DNA from: Haemonchus contortus
Lineage: Eukaryota > Nematoda > Chromadorea > Rhabditida > Trichostrongylidae
Direction of reading: 5' to 3'
DNA length: 64,000 nucleotides
Assembly (NCBI GenBank): GCA_000469685.2
Contig: LS997562.1
Span: 7,068,007 to 7,132,006, forward strand
Shown: positions 14,278 to 35,057 of the stretch, piece after piece
How the letters are laid out: every line of letters starts with the position of its first letter
How positions within the stretch are numbered: the first letter of the stretch is position 1
The notes under the pieces: model-generated
Told to the model about the DNA's origin: nothing
Seen by the model: the letters and a program-made list of their open reading frames with translations, nothing else
Databases searched by the model: none
Translations under genes and position numbers: made by a program

Positions 14278-17200
14278 ATCTCGATAATTTCTTATATTCA
14301 AACACAAACACTTTATATTCAAACAAATCCGATCCCGCACGAAAATTGCGTGCTTTGTGTACCATGGAGTATAATTGACCACTGACAAGAGACATATTTT
14401 TATTTTGCTTTCAATAATCATGGATGTCATTGTTTACTGGTTGTGTAACATAGCAAAAGTATAATAATAATAGTGTAGAGCTAAATTCTGCGGTCTTGCA
14501 TCGAATCAAATACATGGCGTATCCTGTGTAATCATGAGCTGTTATATTCTTGTCAATGGTTCCGTGTCCATACACCTCATATTTTGTTTGCACGAATATT
14601 TCACAAAGAATTCTAATATTCTGTATTTACTCCGGAAAAATAAACTGATAATTATCTTTTTCAGTAATCAATACGTGTACATGAAGAGGCGGAGTACTGA
14701 CAGTGAGTTTCATTTGTTTGTAAATAGTTCTTTCACTGTGGCTGGCGGTAATGAAAGTAAAAATAAACAAATTAGCGGGAATAAACAAAAATCGCGAAAA
14801 ATCGATATTGTAGAGACATAGTTTCAGTGCTAATCACTATCACCACCTTCATCCCCGCCCTTTCCTCCTTTCCCTCCTTCCCAGCCTCCCTATCAGATAT
14901 TAGCTCTTAACTTTCTTTATAACTGATAATTGACTGCATAATGATAATTGGCTATATGCTTCTATTGAGGTTGCTAATGGGGTGTCCGATTATGGACGAA
15001 ATGTCCCAGCAAAGCCGGGCTTTAAACCCAAAACTGTGGTGCCCAAGAAACCGTTATCCACCACACTACTTGAATCACTGGGTTGTTTTGAATTCTAAGC
15101 CTAATCGAATGTGTATTATTCTAAGTATTATAATTCTACTTGCTGTATAACAGTACAGTAATATATTGTTACAGTATTTCTGATACTTACAGTAATGCAG
15201 TATACTGTATTGTTTAGCGTCGATGTATCGAGACGTCTCCCTGAAGAGTATTCGATCACAGGTCGGAATGGTCGAAGCTCCTCTGGCTGAGGTGAGATTT
15301 GTATTTTGAATTTTCGAAGGGGAGAACGGAAGAGGATTTGGGAACCCAGTTCTCCAATTACCATGCTACTGTTGGATTCTCAAAATATGGAAGAGTTGGG
15401 AATCAACTAAGTTGTGGGGTTTCGTATTTCTCCACCAAATCAGAAAGCTTACCGTGCATATTACCTTTTCTCATCACAGCTTTTCACGACTAGTTTTTTC
15501 TCCATTTCTCTTCATAATTGCTCGTTCTGTCCGTCGTCTTCTCTACAACTCTTCTTTATCTACACCTATACCTTCTACTTGTGTTTGTGCTAGTTATGTG
15601 TGAACTTTCACCTTGGTTTTTAATTCTTCTATTTGTGCTCTCCTCCCTGATCCCCGAATTTTGCCCTTACTTTATAGTCAGTTCACTCCATTGCTGCTGT
15701 TCTGATTTCACAAGGCCACTTCTCATGTGCTGCCGTTATATGTCGAATTTTCTTAAGAATTTGAGTGATTTCACAGTGGGCTGAAGTTGGAAGGACGAAG
15801 CTGCGTGCCCCTGTATATACGCTTCTCCATCTAATCGGTTTGAAGAGATCTGAATTTTCAGCTCTACGTTTTTCGAAAACAATGAATAGTAAAAAGGGAC
15901 CGCTTCTTTCTTCACTGATCGTGGAATCGGAAATCAGAGTGATCGACCCCCTTTTTGGGTGCTTTCACCTTATGTATCGGTGTGAAAATGGATAAAAGCT
16001 CGATTAACCTGAATGAGATTCGATCACGTTAACTTTCAGTGGCACTTTTCTGCACCGGTCCTGTCAAAAAGTGCTTGGAGTAGTTGAAAGTCCTGGAACT
16101 CAGGCCGTATACATAATCTATTCAGGCAATAGGTTAGAATGAAGAAAGATTTTCGAACCAGTGTGAATGGCTCGTGCATGGTTGACGAGAAGAACATATC
16201 TTTTAGTCGATACAGCTAGATTCGAAAGATCTCGTAGTGGTTGTGTCTCACAATCAGATGATCCTCTTCGACTTTTTTTGATGAATAGTGCTAAATAGCA
16301 ATGAAAACTGCATCTATAATAGGAATGAAACCATTGACTTCCAGAGTGCTGGTCCCCGCTTGTCCCTGTTAGGCCAAATGCGCATTGAAACACCCTTACG
16401 ATTGTAAATGGCAGCCGAGTGTGCGGACGTAGTATGAACAGATGTTCGTTAACACCAAAGGCATCAATCTTTACCCTATCAATCGGGTTTACTCTACTGT
16501 ACGTAGCTCTTAATAGCACTAGCACCAACAAGAACGTCACATTCCATAGGCTAGTCAAGAGATTGGCCACATAAAGTCATCTATTTCCTAGACTTTCAAG
16601 CTTCTAAGGAAAAGGAAGCCCAATCAGAGCGTTGGTCTCCTAATCGTGTAACCTTTACATTTTAGAAACTTCAAGAAATGATTGAAGGTCAGCTTTGATC
16701 CAAAGCTTCATCCACGCAATGACCGTGTAGCTAGCCAGCCAATCGGTTAGCCATGGACAAGGCTGGTACGAAGAATACGGACAGAACGGGCATTCGATCG
16801 CTGATCGCTCAGTTAAATATGCTCGTCAAATACATTTGTTCAGGATGAAAGCATGAAATCCGTCGGTTTCCTATCCGTGGCATCCATACCCTCCTGTCCA
16901 TCCTGGCCACAGACAAACGACGCCGAATTAAAGTTTCAGGTATCTGTGTTGCTGTAGTTGGGTAGAGCGTCTAGCGCATTAACAAGGGGGCCTTACTCTC
17001 ATCATTGAAGTGGTTAACTCTCGCTTTACTACAACTTCACTTGAGCTGTTATCTGAAAGGAATAACTCCAAGCAGCTAATTGTTCCCAACTCCTCCGATC
17101 TTCCTTATTTCATTCTCAGAAGGACCGTTAAAGGTTGACGCATGAGTGAGAGATCCATACACTTTTTCCATATTGATGGATCCCTTTTATTGCTTCATTT

Positions 17201-19618
17201 TTTCAGGGATTCTGGATCCCACTTTAGAAAAGAGACGGTCGCCGGCTATGATACTTAAAGTCTCTCACCAGTGTTCGGTGTAATGCATGGTTGAGGTCTA
17301 TGAGGATGACTCTGCCAAATTCTCTTTTCCAACCTCCTCTCTCCCTCTCGTCCATCGAAATATCGCTACCCATACGCTCCTGTACTTTTGCAGCTGGAGT
17401 AATCTCAACAATCTCCAATTCTTGATTATGTAAAGCAGTGAACCTACGAATTACGGTGTGGTACCTTCTCCCCGGACGGCGTGTAGGTTGTAGGCGCCCG
17501 ATCGCGCACTATGAAAGGAATATTCGGATTTTCAGTAGAAGGATACGGTAATCATGGCAAAAACCGCTGCCGTGAGAATTTGAGGAGAAGTACCGCTACC
17601 CAACTGCGAATGGCAAACTCCGCCCCTAGCACGCTCCTCCCCGTAACTCCGTCACCTCAGGCAGCCGTCGTTTAAGTTTTCTACCTATGTTAACCTTCCT
17701 TAGCGTTATTCATTTTATTCATTATTCTTCTTCGTGCTAAGTCTGGATCAATCTGATCACATTTTCCTGCTCTACACAAAAAATTCTCCATTGTAATTTT
17801 CCGTAAACGGGGAAATATACGTCTCAAAAGTCTTCCTAAAAGTATGTCATGTAGAATACCTTTTTCAAATTACTCGAAATCTCCATAGAGAGTTGGAAAG
17901 AAATCGTTTTGTTCAATTTCAGAGCAGAGTAGAACTATGTAGAGCTCCCTCGACATATCTTCTGAACCGGGAGCTCGTGGCAATCCACACTTTGGGAAAC
18001 TCCTCACGCTGACACTCTGCTAAGAGTTTTCGCCTTTTGAACCGTATCAGATCAGCAGGCTAGCAGAGTCAGCTCCGTCACAAGTCGTTTGATGGGAGGC
18101 TCAGTGGTCTGCCTGAGAAGTAATCCTCCGATCACGCCTGCAGGAACGACGCGAATAAAGAAAATCTAATACTTTCTAACGCTGATAATCAGTCAACCAA
18201 ACCTAGCCAGTGTCGTCGTCACGTCGGCTCCTAAAAAACCTCACGTGATCTCTGTTGTTGCTGACACACCCGGACAACTGTCACACCTATTCCAAGTCTA
18301 ATTTTTTCCCGAAAGCAATTAGCGTGTCAGTTGTCCTACGCCTTTTGCACGTTAAACGTAAGAACGTTACGTTGACAAATAGGCATTAATGTGAAGCTGC
18401 ACGGTCGGTCTGGTTCGTAGGATTGGTTGCTATCTGAGTCAGCATAGTCTTCCACTTATAAAATTAATCCCACGGACCATACGTATCCAAAACCCAAATA
18501 GTCGGAAGTTTTACTTTGTGAACGAGATTTCGCTCAAGTCCTATACAATTCTTGGAACCGGATTCATGGCGCATCCCCAAGTCTTTCAATGATACCTCGA
18601 AGTTGTCATCGGACTTCCATTTTTTTGGGCATTTCTGGGGTATTGACATGAATTCTAGGATTGATACCGTAATTTTCTTGAATTAATTTGGTCTCTTGAA
18701 TTTTGATTCCCTATTTTCCTTGTTGGGAGAAGAAAGGCGTTCCCCATGAATGAATGACGTTATATAGGCGGCCTTTTAATGGTGTACAGGAAAAACGTGC
18801 AGAGAATCGGAAATCGCTTGAGGAGAGCGAGAACGTGAAATATGAGTGACTACGGAAATTGTCACCCAGAAAGTGCATTCCGCTTAAGGGCAAGCGACCA
18901 CGCTATAGCTGAGGAGATAGAGCCGGGGGATTCAGACAGGAAGAAGTAGGTTGTGGAAAACTGCGGAAACAAGGCAGAATTCCTGGGAGGCAGAAAGACG
19001 AGAGCCTCTCTAGCTGCTTGGGATTGAAATTCGCCTCTTTGTCATGATCGATTGAGAATTATACAGTACCGGCTACTGTGGGCAATAATTGTTAGAATCT
19101 ACCGTATATGTCTTCGCCAATTTGCCTTTTTTGTTACAGTACCTTAGCTGTACAGACCGTTCCGGATTGGCCACAGACGGAGCAGCAGGCTTAACCTAAC
19201 ATCACTAACTCTGAGCCACCGTTCCTGTTCGAAGCTTTTTTTGCATAAAAGGCTTCCTCATTTGCTAACGAGGACATTTTTCTTATTACTCTTCTGTTTT
19301 CTGTTTACTATTCTGGTTTCCCATAATAGACTTCTATTTCGACGTTCTGCCATCATCCATTCTTTCCGAACTTTCTTTTTCTCTCTCCCTCGGGCAGATT
19401 ACTAACATCTTTTCTGTATAATTTCTGACCGTAAACCATATATTTACTCAATATTGAAGAGCAACGGGCTGAAAAAGTTTCTTCAATCTTTCATTCCCAA
19501 CTTGACTGGATTATGGTGAATGCAGTGAACTCACAAGTGAAAATCTCCGTACAACCCCCTTGCAGTGGCAGACACCTTTGCCTTCATTGGTTCTCCCAAG
19601 TGAGACTGGATTTTTCAG
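14278..19618. other. upstream of the phosphodiesterase exons; 5' exons not found
   Basis: The missing 5' exons of the phosphodiesterase gene (linker and PAS region in PDE8 proteins) should lie here or further left. I found no open segment with matching phase and PDE8-like sequence. The 150-codon frame at 16570-16118 (- strand) overlaps a SINE-like fragment and is not taken as a gene. Otherwise there is nothing distinctive. Confidence 0.4.
16376..16434 (+). repeat. probable SINE 3' fragment
   Basis: The segment around TTACGATTGTAAATGGCAGC and CGAGTGTGCGG matches the SINE block TACGATTCTGAATGGAAGT plus CGAGTGCGGGG, with several changes. No head or tail is present, so this is an old fragment. 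Confidence 0.4.
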
Positions 19619-27559
<7,941 letters not shown>

Positions 27560-28288
27560 GGAGCATTACGCGAGTAGGCATATACATTGCCAAATGTCCA
27601 CACGGCTAATCTTGAATCGCTGCCAAAATACCCAACTAACAGCTCATTGCTCCTCTTTCGTTTAGGTAACTGTGACTTACTATGTCGTGTCTAGTTCTTT
27701 TTAGTAGCCACCACCTCATTAAGCCCCCCGTCGTCTACCCCACACCTTCGAATTTGTCGTTCATTTCATGCTCTCACTTCGGCTGTAATGTCATCATTTC
27801 GATGCTCTTTCTCCTGTTTTTTCCCCGGAATGTGCTAATTTCCGCATTGGAGTATTTTTATCGTTTGGTTTTTCATTCAGGTTGTTTGTATAGTTGTTTT
27901 CATCTTTTTTGTGTTCCTATTTGTAGCTTTATATTGCCTTGATAGCTTTGAGTTTCCCGTGATGCAATATCAACGATGCTTTTATCAATTCATTTAATTG
28001 GCTTTACGATACCAGACCTTCCTCATTACCTAGTCGTCTACAGCTATATTTCCATGAAGTTTTCTATCACTGCCCTTACTGCTGCTTTACTTTTTGACTA
28101 GTCGTCTCTCGCCCGCTCGTCCATCCCAGTTCTGGTCATTCACTACATATATTGTAGTCATTGTACCGTATAGTTACAGTATAGACTTGCCAGTGAGGTA
28201 TTCGTAAAAAGTTTATGATCTTTTTGACCAGATGTCCTTAATATATATTGTATGTGAAATACTACTGCATTTGTATCGGTTTTCCAAT
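27560..28288. other. downstream flank of pde-6
   Basis: The T-rich 3' flank of the phosphodiesterase gene. No clear AATAAA signal lies close to the stop, and I see no other gene or repeat. Confidence 0.45.
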
Positions 28289-28367
28289 CATATCGGTTCG
28301 ACAGGGGGCGGAGCTCCGCACACGTCATATGCAGCAGAGCGCCCCGCCCATTTTGGCAACCGATATG
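28289..28367. repeat. 79-bp palindromic element
   Basis: The ends are inverted copies: CATATCGGTTCGACAGGGGG on the left and, reverse-complemented from the right, CATATCGGTTGCCAAAATGG. Each is followed by a CGGAGCTC/CGGGGCGCTC block. It looks like a very short hairpin MITE. Confidence 0.6.
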
Positions 28368-28767
28368 CTGGACACTACGAGCTATCCTCTTTTTTGCTCA
28401 TTCGTCACATTATCGATCATTTTCTTGCCATTGTCTCTTGCGAAAGAGAATATACGTTTTCTTCTTAAGTCTCTTTCTAGATTCTCGATGAATTTTTATC
28501 TATAAATATTATCGATTTCTATTTTATGCCAATAACAGTGAAGTCAGTGAAGAGATACGTCGATATTGTAATACTTAAAACTTCTGGTGCGAGCGCAGTC
28601 TCAAGTGAAAGCAACCGAAGAGAGGTTGAAAGGTAGGAGGAGACGTTCGACTAGTATTTCGTGATGAACTATAGGTGGCATAGAAAGTGGTCGATCTAAT
28701 TATACAATGGCCAGGTCCATTTTTTCGATTTTCCTCTTCCATCTTTGATGAGTATACCACAGACCAT

Positions 28768-29053
28768 AAAAGATAATGTCTTGGGGCGTTAATCAATCCC
28801 GTCTGAGGGATGGGCGCACGCAGTCGACTTCCATTCAGACTCGTAGTGGCTGTTGATTGCGTATATGGCCTGTACAATGACTTGCAGTCGATGTACAAGT
28901 CGGTGCTTTTATCCTCTCAGACGAGTCTGGAACCAATTAACCGACCCTGGAGGAACGGGAAGGCTTAGTTGACTTAGGCGAATATCAATCCGGGAATCGA
29001 ACCCTTGACTATGGTGTGTGAGGTGCGGCACTTGCCACTACACCACCTCGGCC
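28768..29053 (-). mobile_element. tRNA-derived SINE, copy 7
   Basis: A near full-length reverse copy. The tail AAGATAATGTCTTGGGGCGT is at 28769, the body is well conserved, and the head reads GCCACTTGCCACTACACCAC on + (in frame with the complementary A box TGGTGTAGTGG). It ends CTCGGCC at 29053. The pol III B box (GGGTTCGATTCCC on -) lies near 28996-29008. Two bases further on begins an RTE LINE derivative. Confidence 0.85.
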
Positions 29054-29054
29054 G

Positions 29055-29421
29055 GCGTCCCCAGGTGACGGATAGGGGAATTAATCGTCAACCAAAAGTC
29101 TCCAGTACTTGCCAGGAGACTCGGGTGGATTCAAGGGATGGACTTTCTGATTCTGCTGTGCTGGTCGATACACCTGTTTCTCGCAGGTGTATCCACGCAT
29201 ATGTACATGTGTGGAAAGTCTATTGGTGCAGCTGGTATACTGTCCATCGACTCATTCGAGTGTCTGCGAAGTATCTGGGAAGCGATTCGGGGCCGCTCCA
29301 AAAACAAAGCTCCTCTTCCAAACCTCGGGATAGCCTGGTAGTGATGACCGGTGGACCAGGGCGGCTACTTACTGGATCCCTCGGGACATCAAATGAACTC
29401 CAGGACGGCCGGGAATGGTAG
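29055..29421 (+). mobile_element. internally deleted RTE LINE derivative (5' end joined to 3' end)
   Basis: Positions 29070-29338 match the 5' leader of the LINE at 55660-55910, sharing ACCAAAAGTC..CCAGTACTTGCC, TCGCAGG.GTATCCACGCATA and TCCAAAAACAAAGC. Positions 29340-29421 match the end of the same LINE's pol ORF at 58560-58625 (the stretch reading VMTGGPGRLLTGSLGTSNEL against VMTVGPWWLLTGSLGTSNEL). The endonuclease and reverse transcriptase, about 2.6 kb in the 55-58 kb copy, are absent. The result is a short non-autonomous LINE derivative, or a single deletion copy. Confidence 0.8.
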
Positions 29422-32400
29422 ACGACTCTGATAATAAGGATTTTGATTAACTTCTCTATTTTATTTGTCTGCGCTTTGGTGGGATCGGTTTTTTTGTCGT
29501 TGCACACCTGCTCAAAGTAGGGAAAGGAGCTAATCGAGGGGCCTAGTAAAACATACGTCTTTTAGGTAGCTACGGTGCCCTCTTATTGAAGGGAGCTGGA
29601 GTTCGATGAGGAAAGAATGCGGTCACGTTGGGGCCCCAAAGAATAGGGGGCGGAACGTTGTCAAGAAAGACTTCTTCGAAACGAAGTGAAAGGCAGAAAA
29701 TGTTGCAGGTAGACAGAAATGGAGATGACTAATAAGAGCAGCAGTCCATAGGACGGTGCGGCACTATTTAGGGACGACTACTCATGCTCGTAAAAGCTGT
29801 AGATATTGTACCATTCGCATTGGAACCCAAACCCTGCACGCAGTCAGCTTACTGCAGCCTAGCACACACATTTGGACAGCTCGTCCAAATACGCCTTCCA
29901 TGCAGCTTCTGTCGTTACCTTCTCGTCCAATTCCTAATTTTCTACTTTTTTGAGGCTTTATACATCTCTCTCTCTAGATATGCCGATTTTCGCGTCTTCT
30001 TCGCCCATTTTGCACTCTTCTGAACTATCGCTTCAATTATTCATCTAAAACTAACTACCCCAAAATTATTGTAAGCTGTGTCTTCAAAGAGTGGGAGCGC
30101 GCAACGTAACGTACCTTACCCATAAAAAATTTCTGCGAGATGTGAATGGCTGTTTACGTCATTAGAAGTCTGTAGCCGCAAAAACACTGTCGAACATCTA
30201 CCGCATGCGTGCGCGCGCGACCGTGAGAACTCGCGCATAAGTTATGCCACTCCGGAAGGTTCGGCGTAGGGTAAGAGGTTTGTTTGCGATACTAACGTAT
30301 CCGTTGTAAAGTCTCAGTGGGCCTTCGTCGTAAACGAAACTGAAGAAGGGTCTACCTCGGAAAGCTCGTGAAAAAAATTGTGGTAAGACTGAGCTGCAAG
30401 GAATAAAAGCCTGTTAACACGGCAAACAGGGGTCATTCTTAAATTCATGAGATATCAAAAAGTAGTAACATCTCTCAATACAAATTGTACTCACTTATGA
30501 GAAAAACAGCGTCCTACTGCGGTGGTTCTGATATCTCTTCGAGTTTTCTTCGCTGAGGATCAGTCGACGTTACATTTTTTCATTTCTCACCTACACTTGT
30601 GTATCATATCTTCCTTTAGGACCACTCTTCCAGTGGTGTAGGTCTTACAACGTGGACATACACGCGTTCTTGAAGCTTGCACTTGAGGTGAATTACAAAT
30701 AGAAATGATGGGAAGCCCCCTCCCCCACCCTCCACCAATCGCTGGTGCGCTCCAACTCCACGGCTGGCAATTAAAGGAACGGGTGGCGGTCCCTGTGCGG
30801 AATCAACAGTAGCGACCGCGCTGAAGTGTTTTTTTTTTTACATTTCCTAAATTTGTTTTTCGAAAGATTATTTTTTTCAGTTTTGAATAGTTTTCACGTT
30901 TTTCCCGTTTTGCGTGGTGTCTTGCATCATTCATGAAGTCGGGACTTAGGAATTTTTCTTCTGCCACTTTGAAGGATGATGTGGGATGTGACGGGATCTT
31001 ACGTGACTGCTCACGGAGACTGTTAAGTGCTGATAATGACGGGTAAAGATCCCTGAAAGGCGAACACTGAATCAGTTACGGCCTCCTTTTTTTAGAGGAG
31101 CCGTAGCGTACTGGTTGACACTACTGTGAAGTGTGATGGGCCCGAAGATGTTACTCACTTGCACTCACTGCTGACTACATATTCTGTGTAGAAATTAGAC
31201 ATTGAGTCTAAATTGCCTGTTTTTCGGATATAATGAGCAAGAAACCCAGTTGTATAATCTAACCGTGCGGAAGTGTGGCGCATTGAATGCTCGCTCTCGA
31301 ACATCTCTGTGCTTTTAAGCGCCTTTAGAGAGCTGCCAACTACTTAAATACGTGACATGCGCTGTTTTAGTATCCTTAAGTGGTAACCACTCCGCTACAC
31401 AAAGTACAACCTAAAGTATACTGTACTTCTATACAGTAATCATTTGCTCACCACAAAAGCTCATCCAACTTATGCTTACCGGAAGGCTGACCGGAAACCA
31501 CATTGGCCACAGACGCGAGCTCCTAACAAAATAAAAGTGAATACAAAACATTGTTAACAATTCTGTCAATATTTCGGTCAATTGCAACGACATGCGCCTC
31601 ACTGATGATGACAGCTATCAATGTCTCATAAGTCGATGTGGATATCTTCAAGCTGGTAGTAATAGTTTATCACATAACCCGTTGATGTCTCCGTTTAAAC
31701 CTACTAACCTTAGAAGGGAAGATCTCAAAACCCTGATGAAAACTGTGACTACTGTCAGTCCTGATCTCCCCTCTGATCAATTTTGCAACCACGGGCGGTT
31801 CGGGAAGGTTCGCTGCGTACGCCCGCTCTCGTCTTGCCTCGACCCCCAACGTATTTCAAGTTCTTCGTTTCGCGCAGTGTTTTCAAGCTTCTTTTTTCCT
31901 TACTAACGTTGTCATCTTGTTTTTGATGAGGTCGAAACTAGTCCTAAATGTTGGTAGGTTTGATCGTGGAATACCTGACGTTTTAAGATGTTAAGATCGT
32001 CGCACTTTTGCTTTCCTGATTTGCCATTTTTACCTGGCTTCATTTTGAATGAACGGAGGTTGTAGGAGCAGGAAAACTATGTTGGGGAAGCGCTTTCGCT
32101 GGATTCTCAAAAAGGTGTTGACCCTCTACCATTGTATGAGTCGCAAATCTCTGCGCACAGTCGTTAGATGTTTCCTATTCCATCGACTAACTCGAATTCG
32201 TTTTGCTACGTGGCTTTCGCTTTTTGTAAAGAACTCCCGTCGGACTATACGCTAGTATTTAATAATCATATATTTTATTTGTATGGTTTGACATTCAGGG
32301 CGTTCTCGATAGTATAAATGTTTATAAGTTTCATGATCAATCGTTCATTTTTGTCATTTTTGACTTTGAAAACCCTTTGCAGTATTCTCCTTGTATTATT

Positions 32401-32593
32401 TGATTTCTTTGTAGAAAGGGCCTACTTTAAAATAATGTTCTTCAGATTTCGACCACGATCCATGGAGTGGTACTTTTAACTTCCTTCAGCTGGCCTTTTG
32501 CGGATCGGTCAGGATCTTGCTACGATTAGCCTCCAACTTGTTTTACGTCAACCAAGTACACATTTGCAGGTATGCTTTTCATTAAATGTGATT
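29422..32593. other. 3.2 kb without assignable gene
   Basis: Open frames at 29756-30023 and 31592-31906 (+) lack motifs and plausible splice context. No clear repeat was recognised, and I see nothing else supportable. Confidence 0.4.
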
Positions 32594-33540
32594 TGTAGAC
32601 GGTTCTGGGTTTTCTCGAACTCGGAGCGCATAGCCTTCCTCGTCGTACCAACACCTAGGGCGGAACTTCAGCTAGATTAGAGGCAATACGCAGGCTCTGC
32701 TCTTGATTCACCTAGAAAACTGCTAAATATGCTTCCAGGATCGATTTCCACCGAGCCAGGGCTGTAGCACCTCTTTAGAATCGTAACCCTTCTCTGAATT
32801 TCATGTATGCTTTATCGGATCCGAGTTAGAGAGTACTTATTTTGCTTTTTTGCTTGAGACGGGCTTTACATGCCTTGTGCTCAACGACCTTAGCCTAGAT
32901 GTAGTCCCTCTCATGAATACCTTACCGCTTTTGGGAAGTTGATCATCTGTCTTGCAGCATTTCATTCTTTTTGTAGGAAGCACAGCTTTATTCTACTCTA
33001 AATTTTTTTGTTTCTCTTGACCCCGTTCTCTCGGCAGACAGTCGATCGCTGTAAGCACTATGCAGCTTTTTTGCTTTGCCTCGGTTCTTTAAATCTCCAG
33101 AGAAAGTAGTAACAGTGCAAATTAGCTTTTGACCATGGCTAGGTTAATGCTAAGCGCATGGAACATATGTAACTTAGTTGGGATGTTTAGCGCAGTCCCG
33201 TGAATGGTGAATCGTTGAGCCAGCCGTGTTGTTTTGTGGGGCCACCACTGCCTTTTGATAACTTCCCTCCAAACACCTCTTAGTGCAGTAGGGGCGTACC
33301 TATTGTCCTAGGATAACTTCAACTGAGCTTCCATCTTCTCTCAATCTATCCTCTGGTCCAAATCTAACTTCTCGCTTTCCTTGGTGCAACTTTCTTCGCT
33401 GTTGGTTCTGGAGTAGGTGCAACATGACAGGAACATTGGAATCAAGTTTACTAGAAATAGAAACAGAATTTTCTTCCTCTATGTTAGCGCGCTTTCTGCT
33501 GTCTGCTAATTTGCAAGGCTTTTGTTAGTGAAAATTTTCT
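32594..33540 (+). repeat. unclassified element, truncated copy (block C only), + orientation
   Basis: About 0.95 kb that aligns over its whole length with the reverse complement of 39243-40226. Shared runs include CCGAGCCAGGGCTGTAGCAC, CTCTTTAGAATCGTAACCCT, CTCATGAATACCTTACCGCT and TTAGCTTTTGACCATGGCTA. The + copy has more frameshifts than the - copy. It stops at the T run before the hairpin at 33549, so the downstream blocks of the element are missing. I could not place the encoded fragments in a known transposon class. Confidence 0.85.
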
Positions 33541-33548
33541 TTTTTTTT

Positions 33549-33594
33549 ACGAGCTTAGTTGACCGATTGGAAAAAATCGGTCAACTAAGCTCGT
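33549..33594. repeat. perfect 20-bp hairpin
   Basis: ACGAGCTTAGTTGACCGATT (33549-33568) is followed by a 6-base loop and its exact reverse complement (33575-33594). It directly follows a T run and the truncated end of the unclassified element. It is too regular for chance, and could be a hairpin MITE remnant or a break-repair inversion. Confidence 0.9.
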
Positions 33595-33710
33595 GATTGT
33601 TACACGTCTCGGACATACTGTGTTCGCAGTTCCATGAGCCACTTCTGAACAGGGAGAACCAGTCAAGCTTGGCTGGTTTGAGGCACTTTCCACTCTCAGA
33701 AAAACAATTA

Positions 33711-34590
33711 TTAGGTTGAGTAAAAAGTTTTGATCGGCTTTTCAATCTTCACTTTAAAAAGTCTTATTTCCATTGAATGAGGATCTTAATCAGTAATATA
33801 GTCTCCATCGTTGTCTTAAACATACGTCTAACAAACCGGCAGTTTCTTAAGTCCTGAAGCCTAGAAGGGTGGCGGCCACGATTCGAAAAAGCTGGAGATC
33901 TCATCTTTGAGCTCCGGGCAATCATCAAAATTACTATCGCGGAGGTGATGTTTCAGAGCAAGAAACAAATGGTAATAAGACGGAGTGAACCCTCGCGAAT
34001 AAGTAGAATGAGTTAGCGCTGCCCATCTAAGTTCGGCAATTTACTGACAAAATAATTTCGCAACACGCGGTTGAGCGCTGTCGTGAAAAAGGCAAACATT
34101 TTCACGCTGCGCACGCTTCCTTCGAACAACGTCGACCAAACTCTGTAGCTGAAAACCGTAAATCTCGTCGGTCACGGTGGAGCTCTCAGTAAGTTATCCA
34201 ATGTAGGGCATTCCCTGAGAATGTCCACCGACGACACAGTAAAACCTTTCTCGGACATAGTCTACTTCTCTGTTAGTCTTGGAGGTGCTTCGTCATGAGG
34301 CACCCGTGAGCTGAGATAGGATGACCCTTCTGGATGCACTATAGATATTTGCGACAGCCGTCGGTGGATTTTGCCCTTACAGTAATTCGTGATAGACGAT
34401 ACTCTCAGACAGCTTCGGACGCCAGTTGAAGGTTGAAGTCATTTTTGCGAAGCACTTTCAAGGGGATGCTTATATATCCTTTTAAAAATACAGGTTAGGG
34501 ATCGGTCTACCATAACCCATTACGAAGTCCTTCCGAGCGGTCCTACGAAAAAAGGGACGACGGTCGATCAAAACTTTTTACTCAACCTAA
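33711..34590 (-). mobile_element. decayed mariner (Tc1/mariner) element
   Basis: The terminal inverted repeats are TTAGGTTGAGTAAAAAGTTT (33711) and AAACTTTTTACTCAACCTAA (ending 34590), each continuing several bases inward (TGATCG). The TA target duplication is at 33709-33710 and 34591-34592. At 880 bp it is shorter than a typical 1.3-kb mariner. The - strand still encodes the C-terminal transposase signature PPYSPDLAPTDYHLFLAL, including the catalytic-domain third acidic residue (DD34D type), followed by SNFDDCPELKDEISSFFESW and then stops. The N-terminal part is deleted or unreadable, so this copy is inactive. Confidence 0.92.
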
Positions 34591-34945
34591 TATTTCACAG
34601 TGCTATCTCCATGATTCATTTCATGATTTGATTGATTTTACAGATTCAAGCGGCCTAGCTGATCGTATTCCAGCCTTGCGACTTCTAGCGCACCCGATTG
34701 AACCGGCATCAAATGTCTGTCTGGGAAAGAGGTTCTCCAAGGATCTAGTTGTTACAGCTAGTGTCTCGACTAATCTTCGATTCCTGAGCATCTGCAGGCA
34801 TTTTTCACTTCCGATGGTTAACTCCAAATTCGAAGCATCATCCTTTTCGCAAGGTTTCCACTCACTATTTGTAATTTACAATATAGGTTTTCAACTTCAT
34901 GGTTTAAATTTTCGATGACTTCTACGCCAGTTATGAATTTCCTTG

Positions 34946-35057
34946 TCCCCGTTTGTAGAATGACCCACGAGCACAGACTTGATATACAGAAAGGTTGGAA
35001 AGCTTCAACCTTTCTAAGTGCCAAGCCTGTGTGCCTGGGTCATTCTACACACGGGGG
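34946..35057. repeat. 112-bp hairpin element
   Basis: The left arm CCCCGTTTGTAGAATGACCC and the right arm (reverse-complemented CCCCCGTGTGTAGAATGACC) are inverted copies. The inner stem GAAAGGTTG/CAACCTTTC surrounds GAAAGCTT. The middle of the arms is diverged. Its size and structure fit a hairpin MITE. Confidence 0.75.

Noticed and set aside
16118..16570. 150-codon - strand frame with a signal-peptide-like start (MANLLTSLWNVTFLLVLVLL)
   Set aside because: Its middle runs through a SINE-like fragment (16376-16434) in antisense, and no homologous family is recognised, so it is probably chance.
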